Of a stretch of 64,000 nt of DNA, positions 22,301-29,424 are shown one piece after another. The notes beneath the pieces are model-generated. The model saw only the letters and a program-made list of their open reading frames with translations, had not been told where the DNA came from and did no database searches. A program made the position numbers and the translations under genes. Every line of letters begins with the position of its first letter. Position 1 is the first letter of the stretch. The DNA is from Melitaea cinxia (lineage: Eukaryota > Arthropoda > Insecta > Lepidoptera > Nymphalidae), in contig NC_059408.1 in NCBI RefSeq assembly GCF_905220565.1, forward strand, positions 7,626,508 to 7,690,507, in the 5' to 3' direction.

Positions 22301-23786
22301 CTAGTGAACTTTGCTAAAATATATTGAATATCAACATTTACTTATACAGAACTTACCACAGAAATATCGGACTTTTATATTTATTTTATTGTTATACTTT
22401 TTTGTACATCAGAAATTCATGGCTTATTAGCCATTTCTTTCAGATAACCGTTCAAAAATTTTCAAATTTAAAATCGTGTTAAGTCCAGTATAAGTAAAAA
22501 TGTTGAGTGTCCGTGAAAGTTTAATAACTTATTTTGAATATTTATTTGCTTTTGTTATAACAATACGACTACTTTGGTGTAATGGTGCGTGTGCCGTGTC
22601 GGCGGCGCCTAAACACCGACACGGTCGCGGTTTCGATCCCGCTCGGAGTCGATATTTGTGTCTATACAAATATTTATTTCCGGTCTGGTTGTCGGTCTCC
22701 CCACCGTGCCTCGGAGAGCACGTTAAACTGTCGGTCCCGGTTGTTATCGCGTACACCTGATAGCGATCGTTACTCATGGTAAGGAATATATCCACCAACC
22801 CGCATTGGAGCAGCGTGGTGGATTAAGCTCTGATCCTTCTCTTACATGTGGAAAGAAGCCCATGCCCAGCAGTGGGATATTACAGGCTGAAGCGTATAAC
22901 AATATATTTCAACACAGGGGCTGTGTATGTGGACAGTGATACGGGCTTAGAGTCGATGTCGTCTGCGGAAGCGGGCGCGAACGTTCGCGACCAACACGCG
23001 GGATCTCGCGACGCGGATCTCTTACGGCAGGAAGTGTGCCGCCTGAAGAACGACAAGCTAGATCTACTGAAACAGAACATTGTAAGTTATATTATTAAAT
23101 TAACTATTTATCTCTTGCGACTGTACACGTGCTTTTCTCGATGTTGAGTTTTTAAATGGCCTAAATTGTGATATGGTTTTACAGTTTTATCTATATACCA
23201 AATTTCATTTTAATTAGTGATCTATATCCATCCGTAAATGTAGGATGATGATGTAATGTACATTATAAACTTTCGTATTATCATAACATTATATATGATT
23301 TTCAAACGGGTTTTACTGGATAAAAATAACTATGACGATAAATCATACATAGTCCAAATTTTCATCAGGTCCATATTTCGACGATGTCGCAAATCGTAAT
23401 CGTAAATCTAATTTACAAGTTTGTAATAAAAAACCTGTCTCTTTTTTATCTTCTACTTAACTTTTTATTTGGCCAACATGACTTGTCAATCTCACGACAT
23501 TTATTTAAATATCAATAAAATGACTATGTGCCGATTAGCAGCTATATGCTTATATTGTCTAATTGATGATGAGTGTTTAATCAGTTATCAACTAGTATAT
23601 TTTAGTTATTGATTTCTAAAGTTTGTTTCATCTTATTTTCAGACTTGGCAGAATGAGATAAAATGTTTACGAGAGCGAGTTATGACACTACAAGCAGAAC
23701 TGGCATCGACGTCTAAAGATAGACGGCTTCGAGAACAGACAACAACGATCATTCCAAATCCATCTACTCATGATTCAACTGCTTGA
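1401..23786 (+). CDS. Rapgap1: Rap1 GTPase-activating protein (3' part of gene, 12 exons)
   Basis: This gene encodes a GTPase-activating protein for the small GTPase Rap1; it speeds GTP hydrolysis on Rap and so limits Rap-driven adhesion signalling at the membrane and in the cytosol. Twelve exons (1401-1605, 6481-6665, 15900-16044, 16612-16887, 17360-17541, 17840-17937, 18704-19060, 19593-19686, 20462-20639, 21533-21568, 22918-23081, 23643-23786) join in phase to 687 residues plus TGA. Every intron begins GT and ends AG. The visible protein runs: low-complexity N region, GGYWVDG motif (about residue 80), the RapGAP fold (about 120-420) with FKFGVLYQKYGQ, EEELF, GGLD, QLQRKRHVGNDIVAIVFQ and DVPFFGP, then a Ser-rich tail, DTGLESMSS, and a coiled coil. 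The catalytic Asn of the GNDIV motif is about residue 323. The first visible exon opens in phase 0 with no convincing start, so upstream exons, including any GoLoco motif, are outside the window. Family identification is very secure; exact 5' content is unknown. Confidence 0.95.
1850..2164 (+). mobile_element. Small non-autonomous Helitron
   Basis: The element starts A|TC at 1850 (tctaatatataaaattctcg) and ends gtcagCTAG|T at 2161-2164, the Helitron signature of insertion between A and T with no target duplication. A short hairpin (ggcaa...ttgcc, about 2133-2151) lies about 10 nt before the CTAG end, as expected of a Helitron terminator. At 315 bp it has no coding capacity. The copy at 58442-58730 ends in the same gtcagctag. 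It sits in the intron after exon a. Confidence 0.75.
2165..2950. other. Intron sequence, nothing recognised
   Basis: AT-rich intron of Rapgap1 between the Helitron and a SINE-like element. No supported gene or repeat. Confidence 0.5.
2952..3279 (-). mobile_element. SINE-like element, family A, near full length
   Basis: Natural orientation is minus: the 5' end is tgctgtgtggctacggcac at about 3279 and the 3' end is ccagcagtggactg...aggctgtaatgatg near 2952. The same 5' terminus is shared by copies ending at 19403 and 34355, so the family has a defined head and is not a randomly truncated LINE. Its 3' end tends to GAT/ATG repeats. The coding-like frames inside it are not genes. Confidence 0.75.
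3280..3716. other. Intron with short GT-rich microsatellite
   Basis: A short GT/GC-rich run (about 3310-3332) borders the SINE head; a short TA repeat is at about 3686-3698. Otherwise plain AT-rich intron. Confidence 0.5.
3837..4546 (+). mobile_element. Family A SINE fragment, itself interrupted
   Basis: Left part (about 3865-3905) matches the family A stretch cacatgagttcacg...aacttgtgg; the right part (4499-4546) resumes aacttgtggaggcc and ends ccagcagtggactgtttagg plus an ATG-rich tail. A direct repeat of aacttgtgg flanks the 590-bp inner insertion. The SINE was 5'-truncated when it landed in the Helitron. Confidence 0.7.
3907..4498 (+). mobile_element. Poly(A)-tailed retro-insert inside the SINE
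   Basis: About 590 bp ending in a long A-run (about 4471-4498) and flanked by direct repeats of aacttgtgg (about 3896-3904 and 4497-4506), as in target-primed reverse transcription. Two further long A-runs lie inside (about 4070-4089 and 4290-4318). A 30-bp unit (ataagtgtacatata..ggtaactagg) repeats at 4135-4200. No open frame is present; the source family is not recognised. Confidence 0.6.
4643..6480. other. Rapgap1 intron, nothing recognised
   Basis: AT-rich. Short overlapping antisense frames at 5484-5682 look like chance frames. No repeat family recognised. Confidence 0.45.
6481..6665 (+). CDS. Rapgap1: Rapgap1 exon b (GGYW motif, start of RapGAP region)
   Basis: Acceptor attttttcag ends at 6480, donor gtaag starts at 6666. 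It encodes TPPTIVQPPNGGYWVDG, an acidic Ser/Glu stretch and DTAKYYRRFFLGK. The GGYW(V/I)(D/E)G and Y(R/Y)RxFLGK segments are hallmarks of RAP1GAP-type proteins just before the catalytic fold. It ends in phase 0 and joins EHLNLVGFD of the next exon. The following intron is the longest in the window (about 9.2 kb). Confidence 0.92.
6666..7630. other. Start of 9.2-kb intron
   Basis: AT-rich, with one GC-rich patch at about 7250-7320 that can form a gcgcc...ggcgc stem. No coding signal supported. Confidence 0.45.
7635..7940 (+). mobile_element. tRNA-derived SINE, family B, diverged copy
   Basis: A degraded tRNA-like head with a B-box-like ggattcgattcctg (about 7683) is followed by the family B body (ctcggagagcacgttaa, cctgatagcgatcgttactc, gagcagcgtggtg) and the tail tagtagtgggatgttccaac. 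Same order as copies at 22576, 35218 and 38226. Confidence 0.8.
7945..9100. other. Intron, nothing recognised
   Basis: AT-rich intron sequence without a supported element. Confidence 0.45.
9132..9257 (+). other. GC-rich open block after an AG, unassigned
   Basis: Preceded by ctcattacag (ends 9131). The frame from 9132 stays open for 41 codons (KSPATVGKVVCVQQRGTVLL...) to TAG at 9255-9257, and a second frame is open to 9219. The block is much richer in G+C than the surrounding intron. It does not belong in the RapGAP protein, whose exons join exactly across this intron. It could be an alternative terminal exon or old repeat debris. Confidence 0.25.
9800..10110 (+). mobile_element. Family D interspersed repeat
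   Basis: Begins ttttttgaccgacttaaaaa with ggaggtt and ends gaattcggtttttttcg, an imperfect inverted pair at the ends. Shares ccatgataaggaaaccagga and the tcgacttacgttgta block with the copy at 15425-15842. No coding capacity; class not determined. Confidence 0.6.
10110..13790. other. Long intron stretch
   Basis: Mostly AT-rich intron. A less AT-rich block at about 10190-10345 (with ccgccgcgatcgctaagccg and a cacgtg E-box) stands out and may be regulatory; nothing else recognised. Confidence 0.35.
13794..13895 (-). other. Antisense 34-codon open block, unassigned
   Basis: On the minus strand, after aatag at 13900-13896, a frame runs 34 codons: DYAISESDVLFERVISFDSD, then EDAPGAGNAANLV and TGA (13796-13794). 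The acidic, protein-like content and raised GC contrast with the intron around it. It could be the last coding exon of a minus-strand gene or a transposase remnant. No family recognised and no partner exon found. Confidence 0.25.
14470..14642 (+). mobile_element. Family A SINE, 3' fragment
   Basis: Starts inside the family at cgtcttcggtacgacaaagc and runs through gccagccctgcggtcaccaa, gcgtggtgactat and cagcagataatgtag to a diverged tail. Its 5' half is missing. Confidence 0.75.
14698..14875. repeat. Foldback repeat, about 72-bp arms
   Basis: The left arm (14698-14769; tttaataaaacac...cccgacgtttcggatactt) and right arm (14803-14875) are near-perfect reverse complements around a 33-nt loop containing catggtcacgggaagccctc. 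One visible difference is tcgtgg versus tcgcgg. Could be a MITE or a palindromic LINE/SINE end. Confidence 0.8.
14880..15420. other. Intron, nothing recognised
   Basis: AT-rich intron between the foldback and a family D repeat. Confidence 0.4.
15425..15842 (+). mobile_element. Family D interspersed repeat, longest copy
   Basis: Begins ttttttaaccgacttcaaaa, then ggaggaggtt, a TA microsatellite (about 15472-15489), ccatgataaggaaaccagga and ends ataattgaagtcagtttttc. The ends (aaccgacttca / tgaagtcagttt) are an inverted pair, suggesting a non-autonomous DNA element. It ends about 55 nt before the acceptor of the exon at 15900. Confidence 0.65.
15900..16044 (+). CDS. Rapgap1: Rapgap1 exon c (RapGAP dimerisation part)
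   Basis: Acceptor tctttacag ends at 15899, donor gtaagc starts at 16045. Translation begins EHLNLVGFDANLGPIVMSLK and ends IGLIPTP plus one base, completed to Asn by the next exon. This corresponds to the N-terminal subdomain of the Rap1GAP fold. An interspersed repeat ends about 55 nt upstream of the acceptor. Confidence 0.92.
16045..16611. other. Rapgap1 intron
   Basis: Plain AT-rich intron; no repeat family recognised. Confidence 0.5.
16612..16887 (+). CDS. Rapgap1: Rapgap1 exon d (RapGAP core)
   Basis: Acceptor attttttcag ends at 16611, donor gtaat at 16888. It encodes SGIIPSPLRMAKML, FDEHV-like AYDEHVLVNTFKFGVLYQ, GQTTEEELFGN, SPAFDEFLEMLGQRIKL and KDHK. These segments match the RAP1GAP catalytic-domain core closely. 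The open frame also runs on both sides of the exon into the introns, but the splice sites and family alignment fix these limits. Confidence 0.94.
16888..17359. other. Rapgap1 intron
   Basis: Plain AT-rich intron; nothing recognised. Confidence 0.5.
17360..17541 (+). CDS. Rapgap1: Rapgap1 exon e (catalytic asparagine)
   Basis: Acceptor atattctag ends at 17359, donor gttcat starts at 17542. It encodes GYRGGLDIMNGHTGTEAVY, EIMFHVAPLLPHTAGDAQQ and LQRKRHVGNDIVAIVFQ. The Asn of GNDIV, codon AAC at 17515-17517, aligns with the catalytic Asn thumb that RapGAPs use in place of an arginine finger. The donor +3 to +6 bases (tcat) are weaker than at the other junctions, yet the next exon continues exactly in phase (VFQ/EKATPFTPD). 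Confidence 0.95.
17840..17937 (+). CDS. Rapgap1: Rapgap1 exon f
   Basis: Acceptor ctattacag ends at 17839, donor gttagt starts at 17938. It encodes EKATPFTPDMIASHFLHAFI, VVTPVEAADGET and two bases of an Arg codon finished by the exon at 18704. PFxPDMIASxFLHA is a strongly conserved block of Rap1GAP proteins. Confidence 0.95.
17938..18703. other. Rapgap1 intron
   Basis: AT-rich intron with an ordinary mixed-composition patch near 18180-18300. Nothing recognised. Confidence 0.45.
18704..19060 (+). CDS. Rapgap1: Rapgap1 exon g (end of RapGAP domain)
   Basis: Acceptor tttttag ends at 18703, donor gtaggt starts at 19061. It encodes YKVAVTARVDVPFFGPTLP, IFRKGRELKEFLLTKLINAE, the helical CYKAEKFAELEQRTRISLL segment that closes the domain, then a Gly/Pro-rich linker and FIDTVKKAIISKVR. 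It is the longest exon. A SINE-like element begins 6 nt after the exon end. Confidence 0.95.
19067..19403 (-). mobile_element. Family A SINE abutting a splice donor
   Basis: Full-length copy in minus orientation: its GAT tail (atcatcatcatcatcat on plus) begins 6 nt after the end of exon g, and its head (cacacagca) ends at 19403. The heptamer ggtaggt occurs at 19060-19066, spanning the donor, and again at 19407-19413 just past the SINE head, consistent with a short target-site duplication made in the donor itself. Confidence 0.8.
19593..19686 (+). CDS. Rapgap1: Rapgap1 exon h (SPSVD linker)
   Basis: Acceptor ttttttttacag ends at 19592, donor gtaagt starts at 19687. It encodes SPSVDTNLSGDSNKNNPLNK and KIHVHETPTPN. 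The R-SPSVD segment corresponds to the basic/Ser stretch (RSQSMD-like) just after the catalytic domain in RAP1GAP and is a plausible kinase target. Phase is exact on both sides. Confidence 0.9.
19940..20110 (-). mobile_element. LINE 3' end fragment
   Basis: Matches the 3' untranslated end of the minus-strand LINE copy at 30121-30290 (aggatagcaataggaaata, acaatgctggtacaaaggca, cgcaaaattagcgtgta). On plus it begins with the complement of an AAATAA-type tail. The lepidopteran LINE was heavily 5'-truncated here. A near-perfect stem (ctattgctatcctagt / actaggatagcaatag, about 19968-20003) sits at its start. Confidence 0.7.
20462..20639 (+). CDS. Rapgap1: Rapgap1 exon i (Ser-rich tail)
   Basis: Acceptor aatttttccag ends at 20461, donor gtgag starts at 20640. 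It encodes SGRSKSSIASSSASAVSVRS and a Pro/Asp-rich end SSLNSVDLDPL. The exon is very GC-rich (TCG and GCG codons), unlike the introns around it. It ends in phase 1. The donor region is amplified in a 43-bp tandem repeat immediately downstream. Confidence 0.9.
20638..20809 (+). repeat. 43-bp tandem repeat copying the exon i donor
   Basis: Four copies of a 43-bp unit starting gggtgag at 20638, 20681, 20724 and 20767. Copy 1 includes the last two bases of exon i and its donor; the others repeat the donor downstream. Units 2-4 have gagttgac where unit 1 has gagtacac; otherwise they look identical. Confidence 0.95.
20812..21112 (+). mobile_element. Family C interspersed repeat, full copy
   Basis: Begins aagtcggcaaacaagcgtac, then gcatcgc/gtatcgcaagcgc-like segments, ctctggtcaccttaccaaca, gctgctccatattttgagca and ends near tggcctacctcagtt. 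Matches the copy at 43395-43685 through the whole length. Non-coding; class unknown. Confidence 0.7.
21113..22570. other. Intron around the micro-exon
   Basis: Apart from the micro-exon at 21533-21568 this is AT-rich intron with no recognised repeat. Confidence 0.45.
21533..21568 (+). CDS. Rapgap1: Rapgap1 micro-exon (36 nt, possible cassette)
   Basis: A 36-nt exon lies between acceptor cctctctaatag (ends 21532) and donor gttagt (starts 21569). It encodes DKDWLSCGKTT in the phase-1 frame, with split Asp and Gly codons at its edges. Because it is exactly 12 codons with the same phase at both ends, it can be included or skipped without breaking the frame: exon i (phase 1) also joins directly to the exon at 22918. 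The pyrimidine tract and donor are good. Use as a regulated cassette is inference. Confidence 0.75.
22576..22893 (+). mobile_element. tRNA-derived SINE, family B, next to an exon
   Basis: A tRNA-like head with A box (tggtgtaatggtg, about 22573) and B box (ggtttcgatcccgc, about 22629), the family body (tgcctcggagagcacgttaa, tgatagcgatcgttactca) and the tail cagtgggatattacaggctg. It ends about 25 nt before the acceptor of the exon at 22918. Overlapping open frames on both strands here are SINE sequence. Confidence 0.88.
22918..23081 (+). CDS. Rapgap1: Rapgap1 exon k (DTGLES motif, coiled coil start)
   Basis: Acceptor tttcaacacag ends at 22917, donor gtaagt starts at 23082. It encodes AVYVDSDTGLESMSSAEAG, then DADLLRQEVCRLKNDKLDLL and KQNI. 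DTGLES(M/V)SS is a motif shared with vertebrate RAP1GAP tails, and the Leu-rich heptads start a coiled coil. A tRNA-derived SINE ends about 25 nt upstream of the acceptor, so the open frame seen left of the exon is SINE sequence, not coding. Confidence 0.92.
23082..23642. other. Last Rapgap1 intron
   Basis: AT-rich; nothing recognised. Confidence 0.5.
23643..23786 (+). CDS. Rapgap1: Rapgap1 terminal coding exon
   Basis: Acceptor cttattttcag ends at 23642; stop TGA at 23784-23786. It encodes TWQNEIKCLRERVMTLQAEL, a Lys/Arg-rich segment and a short tail ending HDSTA. The heptads continue from the previous exon (LKQNITWQNEIKCLRERV) to form a coiled coil of roughly 45-50 residues that could support self-association or scaffold binding (inference). 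Confidence 0.93.
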   Translation, partial: TWQNEIKCLRERVMTLQAELASTSKDRRLREQTTTIIPNPSTHDSTA

Positions 23787-25545
23787 GAATCTATATTAAA
23801 TTTGAGGGATAAATAAATATAAGGTTTATTTCATTGCGCTTCATAAATGTTTAGTGTAATTGAAATTTAAACCTATGCGGTAGAATTCTTACGCTATGAT
23901 AATCGTTTAACTTTTTAAAAACAGACGATTGAAGATTCTTGTTGATTCAATGTAACGCCATCTAGTAGTCATGATTGAAAGATGTCACGTGATTGTCAAA
24001 ATTCGGAGGTAGTCTTGAATTTTCTTATTGGCGAAAATTATATGTAAGGTAACATGTTTAAGTACTTTTGTCGCGTAAATTTTTTCAACAATTCGGAAAT
24101 AGCTGTGGAATATTTTCAATGAGAACAAATTTGCAATAGCGTACCTTCTGGTACTTAGAGCGTACATTTAGTATATATATTTCTTTTTTATAACCTCAGT
24201 ATCTTTATTTAAAGCTGAAAAATAAGTGTGTAGAAGCTACTAATATATATTATGTAAAAATCTATGCGATTTTCTATAGCAAATTATAAATTTTAAATTT
24301 TAAAACAAAATGGTCTATTGTAGTCTTGCTTTTTGTTAATGTTGTCATAAATATTAGTCTACATTTATTTATCGGGTTATTGTGAGAAACTAAAAATAAT
24401 AACGCAATTACGTACGTGCATTCTATTTAGTATAATTCATATGTACATGGTTAATATTCCTTCCTTTCGGTATTGTAGAAAAATTGTGATTAGGACAAAA
24501 GTTTACGAAGAAAACTGAGAGTTGATTGATAGAAGATATAAATCCATAGGAAATGGGTTAAGTTTTATTTATATACGAGAATGATTTCGTAATTTTCCAT
24601 ATTTATAACGTTACGTATACGTACGTTACGTGTAATATTTTCTTTTTTTTTTTATTGGAATAAAACCTTTTTGTTGATGTTATATATTTAATGTAACATA
24701 CAATAAAAATAAAGCAAAATATGAATGTTCTAATTATCCTTTGAAATGATTAATTATCAAAAAATTATAAATGAAACGGTACCTAAAAAAGCCTTCACTA
24801 TGCGGTAAAAGCCTATATTTATATGGTGTATTAGACAAATGTATATCTTGTAAAATGTTAGAATTCCTATTTTATATTTAGCTATGTATTTTCACATATA
24901 TATATTTTTTTAATTTAAATTTATTCATTACAGTGCAATGGTTTGTGTTCTTACTTTATAATTATTTCACTAAAATACATTTTACTGAGTAATTATTACG
25001 TGAACAATAACGGCATCTAGAAACAATTAATGTTTTTAAAAGTGTTAAAATTCATCAGATTACTTCAATTTACTTACTGCACAGACAATGTAAATATCGA
25101 TCTTAGACTATTAATTAATCAGTATTTTTTTAATTTATGCTTGATGTAAGAATCGTTTCGAGTGTCTTTGAGTTTGATTATGTTTTGTTGTTAATTAATA
25201 TTTTATACCAAAGTTAACATTCCCCACTAAATAGCATAGATCTTTTTAATAATAATTATCATAGTAAAGATGAATCAGTATTTTGAATCATTTAGTTGAC
25301 TCGCACGCTAACATATTTCTAAGTTTACATTTAGTTTTTTCTATTAAATGTAATCTTTTAGATTTTTGTTTGACTGTTGATTATGATTAAGTTGACTAAC
25401 TGTTGATTCGTCTTCTCTTAGACTTAAACCAAATATTGCGAGCGCGGAGCGTTAGAATATATAGTTCTAATTATAAGAGATACTATTGAAATATATGAAT
25501 AGTTAATTACTAAATAAAAATTGTTGTTTTATTAAAACATCCTTT
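23787..25545 (+). other. Rapgap1: Rapgap1 3' UTR and candidate polyadenylation signals
   Basis: AT-rich sequence follows the stop with no coding signal. AATAAA hexamers occur at 23812-23817 (only 26 nt after the stop), 24659-24664, 24702-24707 and 25513-25518. The last is followed by a GT-rich run (ttgttgtttt), the usual downstream element, and lies before the next block of repeats, so it is the best distal poly(A) candidate. UTR length is inference; RNA data are absent. Confidence 0.45.
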
Positions 25546-25771
25546 TTATTTATTTATTGTAAACTTTTGAGGAGTTCTAGATAACAAAAAATTAATACAA
25601 AAATTAAAAGAAGACAAAGCATTTTCTAATTTTAATTTAGAAAATAATTATTTAAATTATTAAATAGTTTAGATGCAACAACACAAACATAGACTTGATC
25701 CCAAACATCGAACGCATTTTAATACTACTAAATTATAGACCACATTTAAGTTTTTTGTCTTTATTATATTA

Positions 25772-26510
25772 CCAGCCGACCCGTGCCCACTTCGTTGGGC
25801 GTTAACTATTTTTGTGATGCAAATATATAGTAAAGTTTTCATCTCGCTCGCATTTCTCCGACTTGATTTACATATATTATTATTTTTCACTGAATTTTTT
25901 GTTCAATAACAATTGAATATAGCTTAAATCACTCGTGAGTAGTGTAGCTTTCTGTTAGTGAAATAATTTTCATGATCAGACCAGTACTTGCGAAGATTAC
26001 CCTACAAACAAACAAAAGTTAAAATCCTTACCTCTTTATAATTTTAGTATAGACAAATTACACACGCTTAAAAACTTGATAAAAATTAATTCAGTAGTTT
26101 CGGAGTTACATACCGATAGCAGCGCCACCTACAAGGTTCGATTGAAATAAAAACTACTCTATCTCCCAAGTTGGACCAAATTATAGATGCTTACAAAATT
26201 TGATAAAAATTGGTTCAGTAGTTTCGGAGTTACATACATTTAAATTTTTTATTGTTAACGCCCCGCAATCCTTATTGGGAATAAGTTATCATAAAATACG
26301 CTCTTTGATCATTTCCACATCACATACAGGAGATTCCTACCAAATTTAGAGTCGATAGGAGCTCGAAGTCGATAGTATAAAAACGGGAATTTTCCATTGT
26401 TAATGCCCCCGTAACCCCCTCTTGCGGATGGAATTTCTTAAAACCCGTTCTCAGCTGACCTCTACTCGACGAAAGGAATATCCTGCCAAATTTCAAGTCT
26501 CTACGTCTTA
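25772..26510 (-). mobile_element. Degraded Helitron-like repeat
   Basis: Begins on plus with ccagccgacccgtgcccact tcgttgggcg, the reverse complement of the cgaagt..cgggtcggct 3' ends seen in lepidopteran Helitrons. It continues with a duplicated stretch: ttcagtagtttcggagttac occurs at about 26091 and again at 26214. It ends where the next SINE starts at about 26516. Ends are not precise, so the class is tentative. Confidence 0.35.
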
Positions 26511-26515
26511 TGGAT

Positions 26516-26800
26516 TTCGTAAGAGGCGACTAAGGGATAACACAGTTCCACTACCACCTTGGAACTTAAAAAGCCGACCGATGGCAGGATAACCATCTAA
26601 CTGCTGGCTTTGAAATACACATGCCGAAGACGGACAGCAGCGTCTTCAGTGTGACAAAGCCAGCCCTGCGGTCGGCAACCCGCCTGTCTAGCGTGATGAC
26701 TATGGACAAAACACACGAGCTCACTTTTTTTGCGCGATCTTGTGGAGGCCTATGTCCAGCAGTGGGCTGTGATAGGCTGAAGTGATGATGATGATGATGA
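26516..26800 (+). mobile_element. Family A SINE, 5'-truncated
   Basis: Plus orientation, starting in the body (cgtaagaggcgactaaggga) and running through cctgcggtcggcaacccgcc to ccagcagtgggctgtgatag and a (GAT)n tail ending about 26800. The 5' head is absent. Confidence 0.8.
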
Positions 26801-27002
26801 ATATATATTTCTCATATTTAAGTAGGCCTCTAACAAAACTTGTGCACTTTGTACTTATGAAACATGTAGGATAAGAAAAGTACAGAAACTAAATGTATAG
26901 TTTGATTTTATCATGGAGTCAGGCTTTTAGACAATACGAGAATAACAGTAGGTACAGCTAGCTGCTAGATACACAAATGGGAAACCCTACAGTATTTTCC
27001 GC

Positions 27003-27335
27003 TTCAGCCTGTAATATCCCACTACTGGGCATAGGCCTCTTTCCCCATGTAGGAGAAGGATCAGAGCTTAATCCACCACGCTGCTCCAATTCGGGTTGGC
27101 GGATATATTCCCTGCTATAAGTAACGATCGCTATCAGGTGTACATGGTAACAACCAGGACCGAGGGACGAGGTACTCCGAGGCACGGTGGGAAAACCCAC
27201 AACTCACAAATACAGCGTAAACACCCAGACCACGGCAAACATCTGTCTGGTCAATACAAATCTTTGTCATGTGTGGGTTTCGAACCTGCAACAGCCAGCG
27301 CAACAGCCACAAACCAGTTGCGCCAACCTATCTTC
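27003..27335 (-). mobile_element. tRNA-derived SINE, family B
   Basis: Minus copy: tail at 27003 (ttcagcctgtaatatcccac on plus), body ggtgtacatggtaacaacca, and tRNA head near 27285-27335 with B box in tttcgaacctgcaac. The several short open frames on both strands across 26958-27435 all derive from it. Confidence 0.85.
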
Positions 27336-27554
27336 AACACAATGTGGTATAAATATATTATTTTTCTCTGGCAGGTTCAGTCCGGTTAGCAACGAAATTA
27401 CATTTTGGGTCAAAAATTTTAAGCTTGGAAAATGATTTGGGAATGATTATCATTTTATTAAGCATGGCATATCCTTATGAATAAGTTACATCATTATCAG
27501 GACCATATCAAAAGAAAAAAACTGCCCTAAGTGACACGCTGTTTAGACGGAAAT

Positions 27555-27612
27555 TGAATCAAATAAAAAAAAACCTTTATTCAAGTAGACTTCAAAAGCA
27601 GTTTTGAAATGT
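27555..27612 (-). mobile_element. LINE 3' end stub
   Basis: caaataaaaaaaaaccttta then ttcaagtagacttcaaaagc on plus is the complement of the 3' terminus (agcctacttgaataaag...) of a LINE family also seen at 35880, 38000 and 62520. Only the last 55 bp or so remain. Confidence 0.5.
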
Positions 27613-28675
27613 TTAAAGTTTAATTTATTTTATATTTCAGACATTTTAAATTTAAAAAATAGATTGAAGGAAACAGAAAAGATAGGGTTTAAATAAGAAG
27701 ACCACTTTATTCGTGAAATTTCATTAGACAGGCAAGTTTTCCTTCTGACAAAGTAAGTGAAACAGCCAATTGTACTTGCATTTTATTGAGCAATATAGAT
27801 ACGTACAATGTAACGGTAAATCTTGAAGATTTACCGGAAGGTCTACACGCTATCAATTGGAACAATTTCTATTTTCTTGTTAAAAATAAACACTTTAGTA
27901 CGAGTATCAGTTAAAAATACTATATGGAATAAGTACCTAAATTGGATAATTTTTGATTAATACCTACTGGAGATTTTTTACCGTGGAAAAGTAAATGATT
28001 AAAAAATCACTCTGAAGTATAGGCCTTCTACAGTCGTGTTTTGTAACGTCTTTATTTCTCGAGATAACTTTTGAAATTCCGTATCATGTACTTAGTTTTA
28101 AAAAGAAAAGATATTTTGAAGTAGTCGTTTGTGTGTAGGTTTACACCTGTATTGGATTAGGAACTCAAAAAGTCCTTAATTTTTTTTTATAATTATAGCT
28201 TTTTCTTCAAAAACTCTTGTAATTGAAGTAGATGTTAAGGTGTTCAGCTTGTAGCTCTCTAGATCCTAATAGTTGATACGTTATTGTAAATAGAGCAATT
28301 TCGTTGTTTTACTTGAAAGCGAGAGTAATAGCTAAAATATAAGATTCTAATTCTAATAGAAGTCTTCTTTACTTTTTAAACGTAATTTAAAATAAACTGT
28401 AATTGTTGATTTGTATCGATTTAAATGAAATTACTATCGGTTCAAACGTAGAATATGATTAGGGGTAGAAAAGGTTAATAAATTAAAGTATTTAAGACTG
28501 AAGACAAATCATACCTAGGTGAATTCTATAAAATATAGTGATTACTGTCATTATTGTTTAAAAATATTCAAGTCCACCTTGAGCTCATAAAAAGTGCGAT
28601 CCTAAAATGAAATCGTAAAGTTATATCACCGCGGCAATAAATTTTATTGAATCATAACTTTTATAATTTTTGACG
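27613..28675. other. AT-rich intergenic stretch
   Basis: Nothing recognised. Confidence 0.4.
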
Positions 28676-28680
28676 ACGTT

Positions 28681-28760
28681 GTGCCGCGGTCACAGCGCTG
28701 ACGGTCGCAGGGTCGACTCCCGCTTATACCAAATATTTTTATAGATGATTGTCACATTCT
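28681..28760 (+). mobile_element. tRNA-like SINE head fragment
   Basis: gtgccgcggtcacagcgctg then gcagggtcgactcccgc resembles the family B tRNA head with its B box; the body is missing. Too diverged at the ends to be a functional tRNA. Confidence 0.4.
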
Positions 28761-29424
28761 GTGCATTTGTGCGGTTATTTTCTTCGTGAATCAATAAAAA
28801 ATAAACGTACCTAATTAGCTGTTCCTTTAATACCTTTTTTATTTTTGACGTAAATTTTTTGACGTAATTTATATAGATATTTAAATATTTTGTAAATAAG
28901 AAAACGTTTATATTTTTGCCATGAGTAGGTATAACTTTACAGAAGCTTGGAAGACTTGGGCTATTTAAGATAAATAAAATACAAAATAATCAACATAATT
29001 AAACATTTCTTCAAAATTATCATTACTCTTTTTATAGGTATAATGACTTGGGTGACCGAGCTTAGTTCAGTATTTTTAGTAAATCGTGTTTTTTGGAAAG
29101 CATATTTTCAATACGAATTACATATTTATAAAATATGAATAATATTTTTCAATTTTACCGACAATAATATAATAATAAAGACATTAACTGGTTATTTAAA
29201 TAAAAAATCACAAGTGCATTTAGAAGAAGAAAAAAAATAATCGACCTGGGGTCACGGGGCTTTCAACTGTGGTCTTTTTAGTCGATCGTGACCGGCCGAT
29301 TTCCCACAACTTTATTGACCATTGCGAAATTTACGATCGTATTCTAACGATATTGTAGCCATTTTTTCATTACCTTAAAACAGGGATAAAACGACATTTT
29401 CTAAACATGAATCCTAGCTAGATG

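Noticed and set aside
22500..22917. Several 66-89 codon frames on both strands
   Set aside because: They coincide with a tRNA-derived SINE repeated elsewhere in the window.
26958..27435. Overlapping frames on both strands
   Set aside because: Same family B SINE; no codon signal independent of the repeat.
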